From contig VAWY01000053.1 of NCBI GenBank assembly GCA_005888335.1, forward strand, positions 1-64,000: a stretch of 64,000 nt of DNA, given 5' to 3'. The stretch comes from Actinomycetota bacterium. GTDB lineage: Bacteria; Actinomycetota; Thermoleophilia; Solirubrobacterales; Solirubrobacteraceae. Below are positions 54,809 to 64,000 of the stretch, in pieces. Made by a program: the position numbers and the translations under genes. Numbering within the stretch: position 1 is the stretch's first letter; every line of letters begins with the position of its first letter. The notes below the pieces were generated by a model. That model searched no databases. It had not been told where the DNA came from and saw only the letters and a program-made list of their open reading frames with translations.

Positions 54809-56323
54809 TCAGTCGGCCCGCAGCGCCGTGCGCAGCGATGACACGCGCGCGGCAGCGAAGCTGCGACGCGGGTCGCGGAACTCGAGGTGGCCGAGCAGGC
54901 GCTTCCATGCGGCCAGGTCGTCGCTGCCCGACGGCGACTGGACCCAGGCCCACAGCGCGGCGTCGTCGTCGCCCGTCATCACCGCCTGGCGAAGCCAGAC
55001 CTCCAACGCGTCGCGCTCGCGGACGACCCCCGGAGCCTCGGAGTGCGGGAGCAGCGGGCCGGCGTAGCGCTCGACCGCCTCTCGGACCGCGCCGCGGTCG
55101 AGCAGGCATTGGACGCGAGCGGCGTCGCACTCGACGTCGGCCACCAGGCGGTAGGGGTCGGTCTCGATCGCTCGGCCGAGGAGCTTGCGCAGCCGGTGAA
55201 CCTGGACGCGCACGGTGCCTGGCTGACCGGCGTCGCCGTAGAGGTCGATGGCGAGCTCCTCGCTGGTCATGCCATGGGGACGGGCGGACAGGAGCGCGAG
55301 GATCTCGGTGTGGCGGCGGGTGAGTTGCAGCGGGCATCCGTCGAGTTCGACCCCGGCGTGGTCGCGCCCGAGGAGGCGGAGGCGCAGGAGCGGGTGGTGG
55401 CGCGTCGCGACGCGGTCGTCGAGCGCGCGGACGACGAACGCGACGTTGTGGTCGACGGGCTCGGCGAACGCGCGCGTCCCGCCGGGGAGGAGGAGCTCGC
55501 CTCCGGCGGCGGGGACGCTCAGCCTCTCGGCGCCGATCCACGGGCCCGGGGTCGCGACCAGGACCCGGCCGCTCGGCGTGACGAGCGCGCAGCGCTCGCC
55601 GCCGACGTCAGCGATGCGCTCGTGGTAGCGCGAGCGCAGTCGATCGTCGCTGTCGTGCATGAGGCAGCGCAGGTGCGACTCGACGGCCTGGGCGGTGGCC
55701 ATCACGCAGGCGAGCGCGTGCGGATGGACGGTCCTCATCAGGCCGGTCAGGTCGATGATGCCGAGCAGACGCCCTGTGTCGGGATCGAGCACGGGCGCGG
55801 CGGAGCACGTCCAGCGCTGGACGACCTCGTTGAAGTGCTCGGCCGCGAAGACCTGGACCGCGTGCTGGGCGGCGAGCGCGGTGCCGATGGCGTTTGTCCC
55901 CGCGCCGCGCTCCGACCACACGGCGCCCTCGGTGAAGTGCATCGAGTCGGCGGCGTCGAGGCGCAGCTGGGCACTGCCGTCGATCCACAGCAGCAAGCCG
56001 GCGGCGTCGCTGACGACGATCAGGTGGTCGCCCTCCTCGGCGAGCGCCCCCAGGCAGCTGCGGATGAGCGGCGCCGCGGCCGCCAGCGGATGGACGTCCC
56101 AGCGCGCGGAGATCTCGTCGGCGTCGGCGACGACCGGGGCGACGAGGGGGGCTGAGGGGTCGACGCCGGCGTCGTGCGATCGCCGCCACGACTGGGCGAT
56201 CGGCGCGCGCACCGCTTCGAGCTCGCCCTGGCCCATGAAGCGCTCCCACGCGTGTCGCACCTCGCGCGCAGCGAGCATCGGCGGCGTCGCCGCGTCGATC
56301 GCCAGCCATGGGTTGGGCTGCAT
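54809..56323 (-). CDS. GAF-domain regulator with OmpR/SARP-like winged helix
   Basis: 504 aa from ATG 56323 ([17 protein letters not shown]). The N-terminal ~60-215 region ([64 protein letters not shown]) is a GAF sensor of the AcoR type. There is no AAA domain. The C-terminus ([52 protein letters not shown], ~330-380) is a winged helix followed by a short BTAD-like region. Divergent from prmA, so it is the likely activator of the propane monooxygenase operon. Confidence 0.85.
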   Translation of the reverse strand: MQPNPWLAIDAATPPMLAAREVRHAWERFMGQGELEAVRAPIAQSWRRSHDAGVDPSAPLVAPVVADADEISARWDVHPLAAAAPLIRSCLGALAEEGDHLIVVSDAAGLLLWIDGSAQLRLDAADSMHFTEGAVWSERGAGTNAIGTALAAQHAVQVFAAEHFNEVVQRWTCSAAPVLDPDTGRLLGIIDLTGLMRTVHPHALACVMATAQAVESHLRCLMHDSDDRLRSRYHERIADVGGERCALVTPSGRVLVATPGPWIGAERLSVPAAGGELLLPGGTRAFAEPVDHNVAFVVRALDDRVATRHHPLLRLRLLGRDHAGVELDGCPLQLTRRHTEILALLSARPHGMTSEELAIDLYGDAGQPGTVRVQVHRLRKLLGRAIETDPYRLVADVECDAARVQCLLDRGAVREAVERYAGPLLPHSEAPGVVRERDALEVWLRQAVMTGDDDAALWAWVQSPSGSDDLAAWKRLLGHLEFRDPRRSFAAARVSSLRTALRAD

Positions 56324-56383
56324 CGTGGTCTGCTCTCCTCCTCGCGGAACGGTACGCCGGGCGGACGGACCCCACAACCACGC

Positions 56384-56402
56384 GGTAACGCCGGTGTAAC
56401 GC
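56384..56402 (+). promoter_or_regulatory. Direct repeats upstream of prmA, activator site candidate
   Basis: GTAACGC at 56385-56391 and again at 56396-56402, one helical turn apart (11 bp), between the divergent GAF regulator and prmA. No sigma-54 -24/-12 pair is evident. prmA has a strong site GAGGAGG (56456-56462) 8 bp before its GTG. Confidence 0.5.
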
Positions 56403-56470
56403 GCCCCCGAATATCAACTGCGACCGCAGCGAAACGCCGTCCGCCGCATCCGAACGAGGAGGCACAGCCT

Positions 56471-58126
56471 GTGAGTCGCGCCAGCATCACCAAGTCGCAC
56501 CAGAAGATCCAGGAGCTCTCCTGGGAACCGACCTTCGTGAGCCCGGTCGAGAAGTTCGCGACCGACTACACGTTCGAGAAGGCGCCCAAGAAGGACCCGC
56601 TCAAGCAGGTCCTGCGCTCCTACTTCCCGATGGAGGAGGAGAAGGACAACCGCGTCTTCGGCGCGATGGACGGGGCCATCCGCGGCAACATGTTCCGCCA
56701 GGTCCAGCAGCGCTGGATGGAATGGCAGAAGCTCTTCCTGAGCATCATCCCGTTCCCCGAGATCTCCGCCGCTCGGGCGATGCCGCTGGCCATCAACGCG
56801 GTCCCCAACCCGGAGCTGCACAACGGGCTGGCGATCCAGATGATCGACGAGGTCCGCCACTCGACGATCCAGATGAACCTCAAGCGGCTGTACATGAACC
56901 ACTACATCGATCCCGCCGGGTTCGACATCACCGAGAAGGCGTTCTCGAACTGCTACGCCGGCACGATCGGACGCCAGTTCGGCGAGGGCTTCATCACGGG
57001 CGACGCGATCACCGCGGCCAACGTCTACCTGACGATCGTCGCCGAGACGGCGTTCACCAACGTGCTGTTCGTCGCGATGCCGGGCGAGGCGGCGGCCAAC
57101 GGCGACTACCTGTTGCCGACCGTCTTCCACTCCGTGCAGTCCGACGAGTCGCGGCACATCTCCAACGGCTACTCGATCATCCTCATGGCGCTCTCGGACG
57201 AGCGCAACCGCGAGCTGCTGGAGCGCGACCTGCGCTACGCGTGGTGGAACAACCACTGCGTCGTCGACGCGGCGATCGGCACGTTCATCGAGTACGGCAC
57301 CAAGGACCGCCGCAAGGACCGCGACAGCTACGCCGAGATGTGGCGGCGCTGGATCTACGACGACTACTACCGCAGCTACCTCGTGCCGCTCGAGAAGTAC
57401 GGCCTGACGATCCCGCACGACCTCGTCGAGGAGAGCTGGAACCGCATCTGGAACAAGGGCTACGTCCACGAGGTCGCCCAGTTCTTCGCCACCGGCTGGC
57501 CCGTCAACTACTGGCGCATCGACGCCATGGACGACGAGGACTTCGAGTGGTTCGAGCACAAGTACCCGGGCTGGTACGACAAGTACGGCAAGTGGTGGGA
57601 GCGCTACGGCGAGCTGGCCAAGCGCAACGGCCACGGGCCGATCACCTTCGAGGACGTCGACTACCAGTACCCGCACCGGTGCTGGAGCTGCATGGTCCCG
57701 TGCCTGATCCGTGAGGACATGGTGGTCGACGAGGTCGACGGCCAGGTCCGGACGTACTGCTCGGAGACCTGTCACTGGACCGACGCCGTCGCGTTCCGCC
57801 CGGAGTACGGGGGCCGCCCGACGCCGGCGATGGGCCGCCTCACCGGCAAGCGCGAGTGGGAGACCCTGTACCACGGCCAGGACCTCGCCGAGATCGTCGA
57901 GGACCTCGGCTACGTCCGCGACGACGGCAAGACGCTCGTCCCCCAGCCGCACCTCGACCTCGATCCGAAGGCGATGTGGACGCTGGACGACGTCCGCGGC
58001 TACACGCTCAACAGCCCGAACGTGCTGCTGAACGAGATGTCGCCCGAGGAGCGCGAGAAGCACATCGCGCACTACAAGGCCGGCGGTCCGGCCGGCCGAC
58101 CCGCACCGGAGGCCGCGACGGCCTAG
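56471..58126 (+). CDS. prmA: Propane/alkane monooxygenase hydroxylase large subunit
   Basis: 551 aa from GTG 56471. Soluble di-iron monooxygenase alpha subunit. The six iron ligands fall at exactly the spacing known from methane monooxygenase: Glu97 (PFPEIS), Glu127 and His130 (DEVRH), Glu192 (AETAF), Glu226 and His229 (DESRH). A Cys-rich area [10 protein letters not shown] and CSETCHW (~400-435) follows, as in propane monooxygenases. It hydroxylates an alkane, probably propane, in the cytoplasm with PrmC and PrmD, fed by PrmB. Confidence 0.93.
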   Translation: MSRASITKSHQKIQELSWEPTFVSPVEKFATDYTFEKAPKKDPLKQVLRSYFPMEEEKDNRVFGAMDGAIRGNMFRQVQQRWMEWQKLFLSIIPFPEISAARAMPLAINAVPNPELHNGLAIQMIDEVRHSTIQMNLKRLYMNHYIDPAGFDITEKAFSNCYAGTIGRQFGEGFITGDAITAANVYLTIVAETAFTNVLFVAMPGEAAANGDYLLPTVFHSVQSDESRHISNGYSIILMALSDERNRELLERDLRYAWWNNHCVVDAAIGTFIEYGTKDRRKDRDSYAEMWRRWIYDDYYRSYLVPLEKYGLTIPHDLVEESWNRIWNKGYVHEVAQFFATGWPVNYWRIDAMDDEDFEWFEHKYPGWYDKYGKWWERYGELAKRNGHGPITFEDVDYQYPHRCWSCMVPCLIREDMVVDEVDGQVRTYCSETCHWTDAVAFRPEYGGRPTPAMGRLTGKREWETLYHGQDLAEIVEDLGYVRDDGKTLVPQPHLDLDPKAMWTLDDVRGYTLNSPNVLLNEMSPEEREKHIAHYKAGGPAGRPAPEAATA

Positions 58127-58141
58127 CCGCCGCGGTCGCGA

Positions 58142-58174
58142 CGGGGAGCAGCCACCCGCTCGGGCTGCTCCCCG
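58142..58174 (+). other. Strong stem-loop between prmA and prmB
   Basis: CGGGGAGCAGCC pairs perfectly over 12 bp with GGCTGCTCCCCG around a 9-nt loop, 16 bp after the prmA stop. There is no T-run, so it is more likely an mRNA stabiliser or processing site than a full terminator; it could raise hydroxylase over reductase output. Confidence 0.65.
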
Positions 58175-58207
58175 CCGGCCTCCTCACGACACCAGGAGCT
58201 GCAGGAC

Positions 58208-59263
58208 ATGGGTGACACCCACAACGTCAGGCTGGAGCCGGTCGGCATCGAGTTCGAGGTCGACGAGGACGAGACGATCCTCGACGGCGCCTTCCGCCAG
58301 GGGCTGATGCTGATGCACGGCTGCAAGGAGGGTCAGTGCGCGGCGTGCAAGTCGTTCCTCATGGACGGCGAGGTCGACATGGACCGCTACTCGACGTTCG
58401 CGCTGCCCGACTACGAGCAGGAGGAGGGCTGGACGCTGCTCTGCAAGGCCCACGCCGTGTCCGACCTCGAGATCGAGCTCATCAACTACGACGAGGAGAT
58501 CCTGCGCAGCGGCATCGCGATCCAGACGCTGTCGACGCGCGTGGAGGCGATCGAGGAGCTGACGCACGACATCCGCCGTCTCGTCCTGCGGCCGGTCAAC
58601 GGCAGCGTGATGGACTTTCACCCCGGCCAGTACGTCGACGTTCGGATCCCGGGCGCCGACGAGCACCGCTCGTTCTCGATGGCCAACACGCCGTCCGAGG
58701 GCGGGGTCCTGGAGTTCATGATCAAGCTCTATCCCGGCGGCCGGTTCTCGGGGCTGCTGGCGGACGGCGCCCTGAACGTCGGAGACGAGCTCGAGGTGCG
58801 CGGCCCCTACGGCGTGTTCACCCTGCGGGAGTCCTCCGATCGTCCGCTGCTGTTCATCGGCGGCGGCGCGGGCATGGCGCCGATCCTCTCGCTGGTGCGC
58901 GCGCTCGCCGAGCGCAACAGCTCGCGACCGGCCGTCTTCTACTACGGCGCGCGGGGCGAGAAGGACCTGTTCCACCTCGCCGAGCTCGCGGCGCTGGGCG
59001 AGACGCTCCCCGGCTTCCGCTTCGTGCCGGCGCTCTCGGAGCCCGAGCCGACCGGCAGCTTCGAGGGCGAGACCGGGCTCATCACGGAGGTCGTCGACCG
59101 GGGCCACTCGGACCTGGACGACGTCGACGCCTACCTCTGCGGGCCACCTCCCATGGTCGACGCCGCGATCGCGCTGCTGACGGCGAGAGGCGTGCCCGAA
59201 TCCCGGATCCATTTCGACAAGTTCACGACCACCGCCGACACCGAGGAGAGCAGTCGCGTATGA
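58208..59263 (+). CDS. prmB: Propane monooxygenase reductase
   Basis: 351 aa. N-terminal [2Fe-2S] ferredoxin domain with Cys39, Cys44, Cys47 (CKEGQCAACK) and Cys79, then FAD binding (RSFSMANTP ~155) and NADH binding (LLFIGGGAGMAPILSLVRAL ~217-236; YLCGPPPMVDAA). Passes electrons from NADH to the di-iron hydroxylase. ATGA overlap with prmC. Confidence 0.93.
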   Translation: MGDTHNVRLEPVGIEFEVDEDETILDGAFRQGLMLMHGCKEGQCAACKSFLMDGEVDMDRYSTFALPDYEQEEGWTLLCKAHAVSDLEIELINYDEEILRSGIAIQTLSTRVEAIEELTHDIRRLVLRPVNGSVMDFHPGQYVDVRIPGADEHRSFSMANTPSEGGVLEFMIKLYPGGRFSGLLADGALNVGDELEVRGPYGVFTLRESSDRPLLFIGGGAGMAPILSLVRALAERNSSRPAVFYYGARGEKDLFHLAELAALGETLPGFRFVPALSEPEPTGSFEGETGLITEVVDRGHSDLDDVDAYLCGPPPMVDAAIALLTARGVPESRIHFDKFTTTADTEESSRV

Positions 59264-60360
59264 GCACCGCGAGTCCCCCCAGGGAGCGCAGCGTCCCCAA
59301 GCCGGTCTTCACCGATGCCGAGGCGGGCGCCCGCGAGTTCCCGTCCTCCCAGAGCCGCACGTACAGCTACTTCACGCCCCGCAAGCGTCGCGCGACGCTC
59401 TACGAGGACGTGACGGTCGACGTCCAGCCGGATCCCGAGCGCCATCTGACGCAGGGGTGGATCTACGGGTTCGCCGACGGGGTCGGTGGCTACCCGCAGG
59501 AGTGGACGGCCCTGAGGTCCAGCAACTGGCACGAGTTCCTCGACCCCAACGAGGAATGGGAGCAGACGATCTACCGCAACACGGCCAACGTCGTGCGCCA
59601 GGTGCAGCAGACGATCGCCAACGCCAAGGCCGCGCACGCGTTCGCCGGCTGGAACCGCAGCTGGGCGACGGTGGTCGAGCGCCACGTCGGCGCGTGGGCG
59701 CATGCCGAGCACGGCCTCGGCCTGCACGTCTATACCGCCTGCCAGCGCGACGCGCCGACGAACATGATCAACAACGCCCTCGCCGTGGGCGCGACCCACA
59801 AGCTGCGCTTCGGCCAGGATCTCATCCTCTACAACCTCGACCTCACCGACGAGCTCGAGGGCTTCGACGGCGGCGCCCACCGCGAGGCATGGCAGGCCGA
59901 CGCGGTCTGGCAGGGCGTGCGCGAGAACGTCGAGCGCCTGACCGCCACCCGGGACTGGGCCGAGGCGTTCTTCGCCACCGCGCTCGTCTTCGAGCCGCTG
60001 GTCGGCGAGCTGTTCCGCAGTCACTTCGTCATGCAGGTGGCCGCGCCGCAGGGCGACTTCGTGACGCCGGCCGTCATGGGCACCGGCGAGGCCGACGCGG
60101 TGCGCGAGCAGCGCGGCGCACGGCACCTCTTCGGGCTGCTCGTCAACGACCCCGAGCACGGCGCGGACAACCGGGCGCTGCTGCAGCAGTGGCTCGCGAC
60201 ATGGACGCCACGGAGCGTCGGCGCCGCCCGGCAGCTGCAGCCCGTGTGGTCGCAGGTGTCCGAGAAGGTGGTCCGGTTCGAGGAGTCCTTCGACCGTGCG
60301 CGGGCCCGCTTCGAGGGCATCCTCGACGAGCTCGGCCTCCAGACCCCAAAGGAGCTCTGA
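59260..60360 (+). CDS. prmC: Propane monooxygenase hydroxylase small subunit
   Basis: 366 aa. Ferritin-like fold without iron ligands, typical of the beta subunit: SYFTPRKRRATLYEDVTVDVQPDPERHLTQGW (~36-67), SNWHEFLDPNEEWEQTIYRNTANVVRQVQQTI (~88-119), FAEPLVGELF-like segment FEPLVGELFRSHFVM. Forms the hydroxylase core with PrmA. Six bp before prmD. Confidence 0.92.
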   Translation: MSTASPPRERSVPKPVFTDAEAGAREFPSSQSRTYSYFTPRKRRATLYEDVTVDVQPDPERHLTQGWIYGFADGVGGYPQEWTALRSSNWHEFLDPNEEWEQTIYRNTANVVRQVQQTIANAKAAHAFAGWNRSWATVVERHVGAWAHAEHGLGLHVYTACQRDAPTNMINNALAVGATHKLRFGQDLILYNLDLTDELEGFDGGAHREAWQADAVWQGVRENVERLTATRDWAEAFFATALVFEPLVGELFRSHFVMQVAAPQGDFVTPAVMGTGEADAVREQRGARHLFGLLVNDPEHGADNRALLQQWLATWTPRSVGAARQLQPVWSQVSEKVVRFEESFDRARARFEGILDELGLQTPKEL

Positions 60361-60366
60361 AACCCG

Positions 60367-60723
60367 ATGACCCTGCAGGCTGACAGCCGCTTCCAGGCCG
60401 ACCCCACGTCGTCCAACCGGGCCGGCGTGACGCTGATGAACAACCAGGTCGGCTACGTCGTCGCCAAGGTCATGACCGGCAAGCCGGGCGTCACCGTCGA
60501 GGACCTCCCGTCGATGATCCGCGTCGACGGCGTTGGGAAGATCGACTTCGACTTCGCCGAGATCGCCGAGGCCCTCGGCTGGGACGACTTCGGCAACGAC
60601 GACTTCGAGGAGATCATGTCGACGCACTACGGCCGCATGGTGGTGCTCGACGACCGCGTGCTCCTGTTCGCCAACCCCGAGGACGCGGCCGAGTACATCG
60701 GCTTCGACCTCAAGGCCGTCTAG
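60367..60723 (+). CDS. prmD: Propane monooxygenase coupling protein
   Basis: 118 aa of the MmoB/DmpM family: [47 protein letters not shown] (~25-71). Cofactor-free effector that gates electron transfer and substrate access in the hydroxylase. Confidence 0.92.
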   Translation: MTLQADSRFQADPTSSNRAGVTLMNNQVGYVVAKVMTGKPGVTVEDLPSMIRVDGVGKIDFDFAEIAEALGWDDFGNDDFEEIMSTHYGRMVVLDDRVLLFANPEDAAEYIGFDLKAV

Positions 60724-60737
60724 CCGGGAGAAGAGCC

Positions 60738-61769
60738 ATGTACGAGAAGGACGGCGAGCGCTACTTCGTGGTCGACTCGCACCTGCACTTCTGGGACGCG
60801 AGCCCGGAGAACTGGGTGCCCGGCCAAGAGCGGTACGCGAAGGGCTGGATCGAGTGCTTCCACGCCTACCAGACGCTGGCTCCGCCCGAGACGCACTGGC
60901 CCCTGGAGAAGTTCCAGAAGTACACCGAGGAGGACTTCCAGCACGACGTCTTCGACGAGGGCTATGTCGACGTCGGCATCTTCCAGTCGACGTACCTCAA
61001 GGAGTGGTACGTCAACGGCTTCAACGCGATCGACCAGAACGCGTCGCTGCTGGAGCGCTTCCCTGGCCAGCTGAAAGTCAACGGGCGCTTCGACCCCCGT
61101 GACGGCGAGGCGGGACTCCGTCAGCTCGAGGAAGACCACGCGCGCTACGGCATCCAGGGCGTCAAGCTCTACACCGCCGAGTGGCGCCAGGGCTCGCGCG
61201 GCTGGTCGCTCGCGGACCCCGCGGCGGGCGCCTACCTGGAGAAGTGCCAGGAGCTCGGGATCAACAACATCCACGTCCACAAGGGCCCGACGATCTGGCC
61301 GCTGGACAAGGACTCCTTCGACGTCCGCGACGTCGATTACGCGGCGACGACGTACCCGGAGCTCAACTTCATCGTCGAGCACGTCGGGCTGCCGCGCATC
61401 GAGGACTTCTGCTTCATGGCGACGCAGGAGCCCAACGTCTACGCGGGCCTGTCGGTCGTCATTGGCGGCTTCATGCACGCTCGCCCGCGCTTCTTCAACA
61501 AGGTGATGGGCGAGCTGCTGTTCTGGGTCGGCGAGGACAAGATGCTGTTCGGCAGCGACTACGGCATCTGGCTGCCCAAGTGGCAGATCGAGCGCTTCGT
61601 CGACTGGGAGTTCCCCGACGACCCGGAGTACAGCGACTACCCGCGCCTGACGACCGAGGGCAAGAAGAAGATCCTCGGCCTCAACGCGGCGCGCCTGTAC
61701 GGCATCGACGTGCCCGCCGAGGCGCTGCCGGTCGCCGATGGGGCGCGGCTCGTGGAGGAGGCGGCGTGA
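60738..61769 (+). CDS. Amidohydrolase-family (TIM-barrel) protein of the prm operon
   Basis: 343 aa. VVDSHLHFWD (~11-20; H-x-H metal pair), GVKLYTAEW (~138-146), NIHVHKGPTIWP (~177-188), FIVEHVGLPRIEDF and MLFGSDYGIWLPKW (~270-283, catalytic Asp): amidohydrolase_2 type. Such genes regularly sit in actinobacterial propane monooxygenase operons; the reaction is not established here. GTGA overlap with the next gene. Confidence 0.88.
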   Translation: MYEKDGERYFVVDSHLHFWDASPENWVPGQERYAKGWIECFHAYQTLAPPETHWPLEKFQKYTEEDFQHDVFDEGYVDVGIFQSTYLKEWYVNGFNAIDQNASLLERFPGQLKVNGRFDPRDGEAGLRQLEEDHARYGIQGVKLYTAEWRQGSRGWSLADPAAGAYLEKCQELGINNIHVHKGPTIWPLDKDSFDVRDVDYAATTYPELNFIVEHVGLPRIEDFCFMATQEPNVYAGLSVVIGGFMHARPRFFNKVMGELLFWVGEDKMLFGSDYGIWLPKWQIERFVDWEFPDDPEYSDYPRLTTEGKKKILGLNAARLYGIDVPAEALPVADGARLVEEAA

Positions 61770-62442
61770 CGCTGGAGGCGCGGGCCCTGCTCGCCCTCGC
61801 CGGCGTCTACGACCCCGAGCTCGACGAGGCGATCACCAGGCTCGGCTTCGTCGAGTCGTGCGTCATCTCCGACGCCGGCGACGTGCACGTGCGCCTGCGG
61901 CTGCCCACGCCGCAGTGCGCACCGAACTTCGCGTACCTGATGGCGGCCGACGCGCGCGCCGCGCTGCGCCGGCTGCCGGACGCGAGGAGCGTGACGGTCA
62001 CGCTGCAGGACCACTACACCGCGGCCGAGATCAACGCCGCGGTCGCCCGGGACGCGGGCTTCGACGGCGCGTTCCCGGGCGAGACGGAGGGCGACCTGGC
62101 GGCGCTGCGCGCGCTGTTCCAGCGCAAGGCGCTGCTGGCGCGCCAGGGCCGCGTCTGTGCGGCGCTGCTCGCCGGGTGCTCGCCCGAGCGCCTCGTGACG
62201 CTGCGCGTCGCCGACCTGCCCGACATCCACGAGGCGCGGCGCTGCGTGGCGCTGCGCCGCGAGCTCGGCCTCCCGCACGGGCCGGATGCGCCCGCGTTCG
62301 TCGCCGGCGATGGCTCCCCGATCCCGGCGGAGCAGCTGCGTCGCTGGCTGCGCCGCGCCCAGCTCGTCGGCACCAGTCTGGAGAGCAACGGCGGCCTGTG
62401 TCGTTCGTTGCTCGCGGCTCGAACTCGAATGGAGGCCGCCGC

Positions 62443-62446
<4 letters not shown>
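61766..62446 (+). CDS. DUF59/MIP18-like iron-sulfur assembly-type protein
   Basis: 226 aa from GTG 61766. The N-terminal ~100 residues (LLALAGVYDPELDEAITRLGFVESCVISDAGDVHVRLRLPTPQCAPNFAYLM) are a DUF59 domain with the conserved D-P-E and a PQCAPN Cys. The C-terminal half is helical and specific to these operons. Likely helps iron delivery or cofactor assembly for the monooxygenase or its reductase. Confidence 0.85.

Positions 62447-64000
<1,554 letters not shown>

Noticed and set aside
56324..56470. Sigma-54 promoter for prmA
   Set aside because: No GG-N10-GC pair in the right context, and the regulator has no AAA activation domain.

Overview
The window is very GC-rich (roughly 70% by eye) with dense operons, ATGA/GTGA stop-start overlaps and many GTG starts. 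This fits an actinobacterium. A propane-monooxygenase cluster with its own chaperonin, DUF1003 and MMPL proteins, and a secreted protein family with at least two members here suggest Thermoleophilia/Solirubrobacterales, but no rRNA or other phylogenetic marker is present, so that placement is inference.

1-7.4 kb looks like island or scar DNA. It holds three of four same-orientation copies of the 3' half of a tRNA-Thr(GGU) gene, a tRNA-Ser-like remnant, two secreted proteins (one with a cupredoxin domain), a TOTE-type helicase without its primase half, a LuxR remnant with an in-frame stop, and a STAS/HATPase anti-sigma pair. 7.4-26.2 kb lies between tRNA-Thr copies 3 and 4. It carries a LacI-family repressor, a GMC oxidoreductase and a 12-gene catabolic operon: Gfo/Idh/MocA oxidoreductase, CoA-transferase, crotonase, aldehyde dehydrogenase, GH88 hydrolase, sugar ABC transporter, Cys-rich GMC dehydrogenase, KDPG-type aldolase, PfkB (KDG-type) kinase and transporter ATPase. 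Copies of a TAGATCGATCTA palindrome at the promoters define a local regulon. The segment ends with an integrase remnant touching tRNA copy 4.

26.4-38.5 kb holds an MMPL exporter, a Crp/Fnr regulator, a secreted protein related to the one at 0.4-1.35 kb, a saccharopine-dehydrogenase-like reductase, an EamA remnant, and a Baeyer-Villiger-type monooxygenase/SDR/acyl-CoA ligase operon divergent from a PucR-like regulator. 38.6-54.7 kb is a patchwork of small regulator/enzyme modules: ArsR-SRPBCC, UvrA-like ATPase, VOC proteins, an ArsR-ArsC fusion, TetR regulators, LigD polymerase domain with exonuclease III, crotonases, SDR-HxlR and AKR-LysR. Broken or chimeric genes lie among them.

54.8-64 kb is a propane/alkane monooxygenase locus: a GAF-type regulator divergent from prmA-prmB-prmC-prmD, an amidohydrolase, a DUF59 protein, a zinc alcohol dehydrogenase and a GroEL paralogue cut by the window end. 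Expected flow is alkane to alcohol by PrmABCD, then oxidation by the dehydrogenase, with GroEL and DUF59 probably helping to build the di-iron enzyme.

No CRISPR array, rRNA gene, complete tRNA gene or intact transposase was seen.
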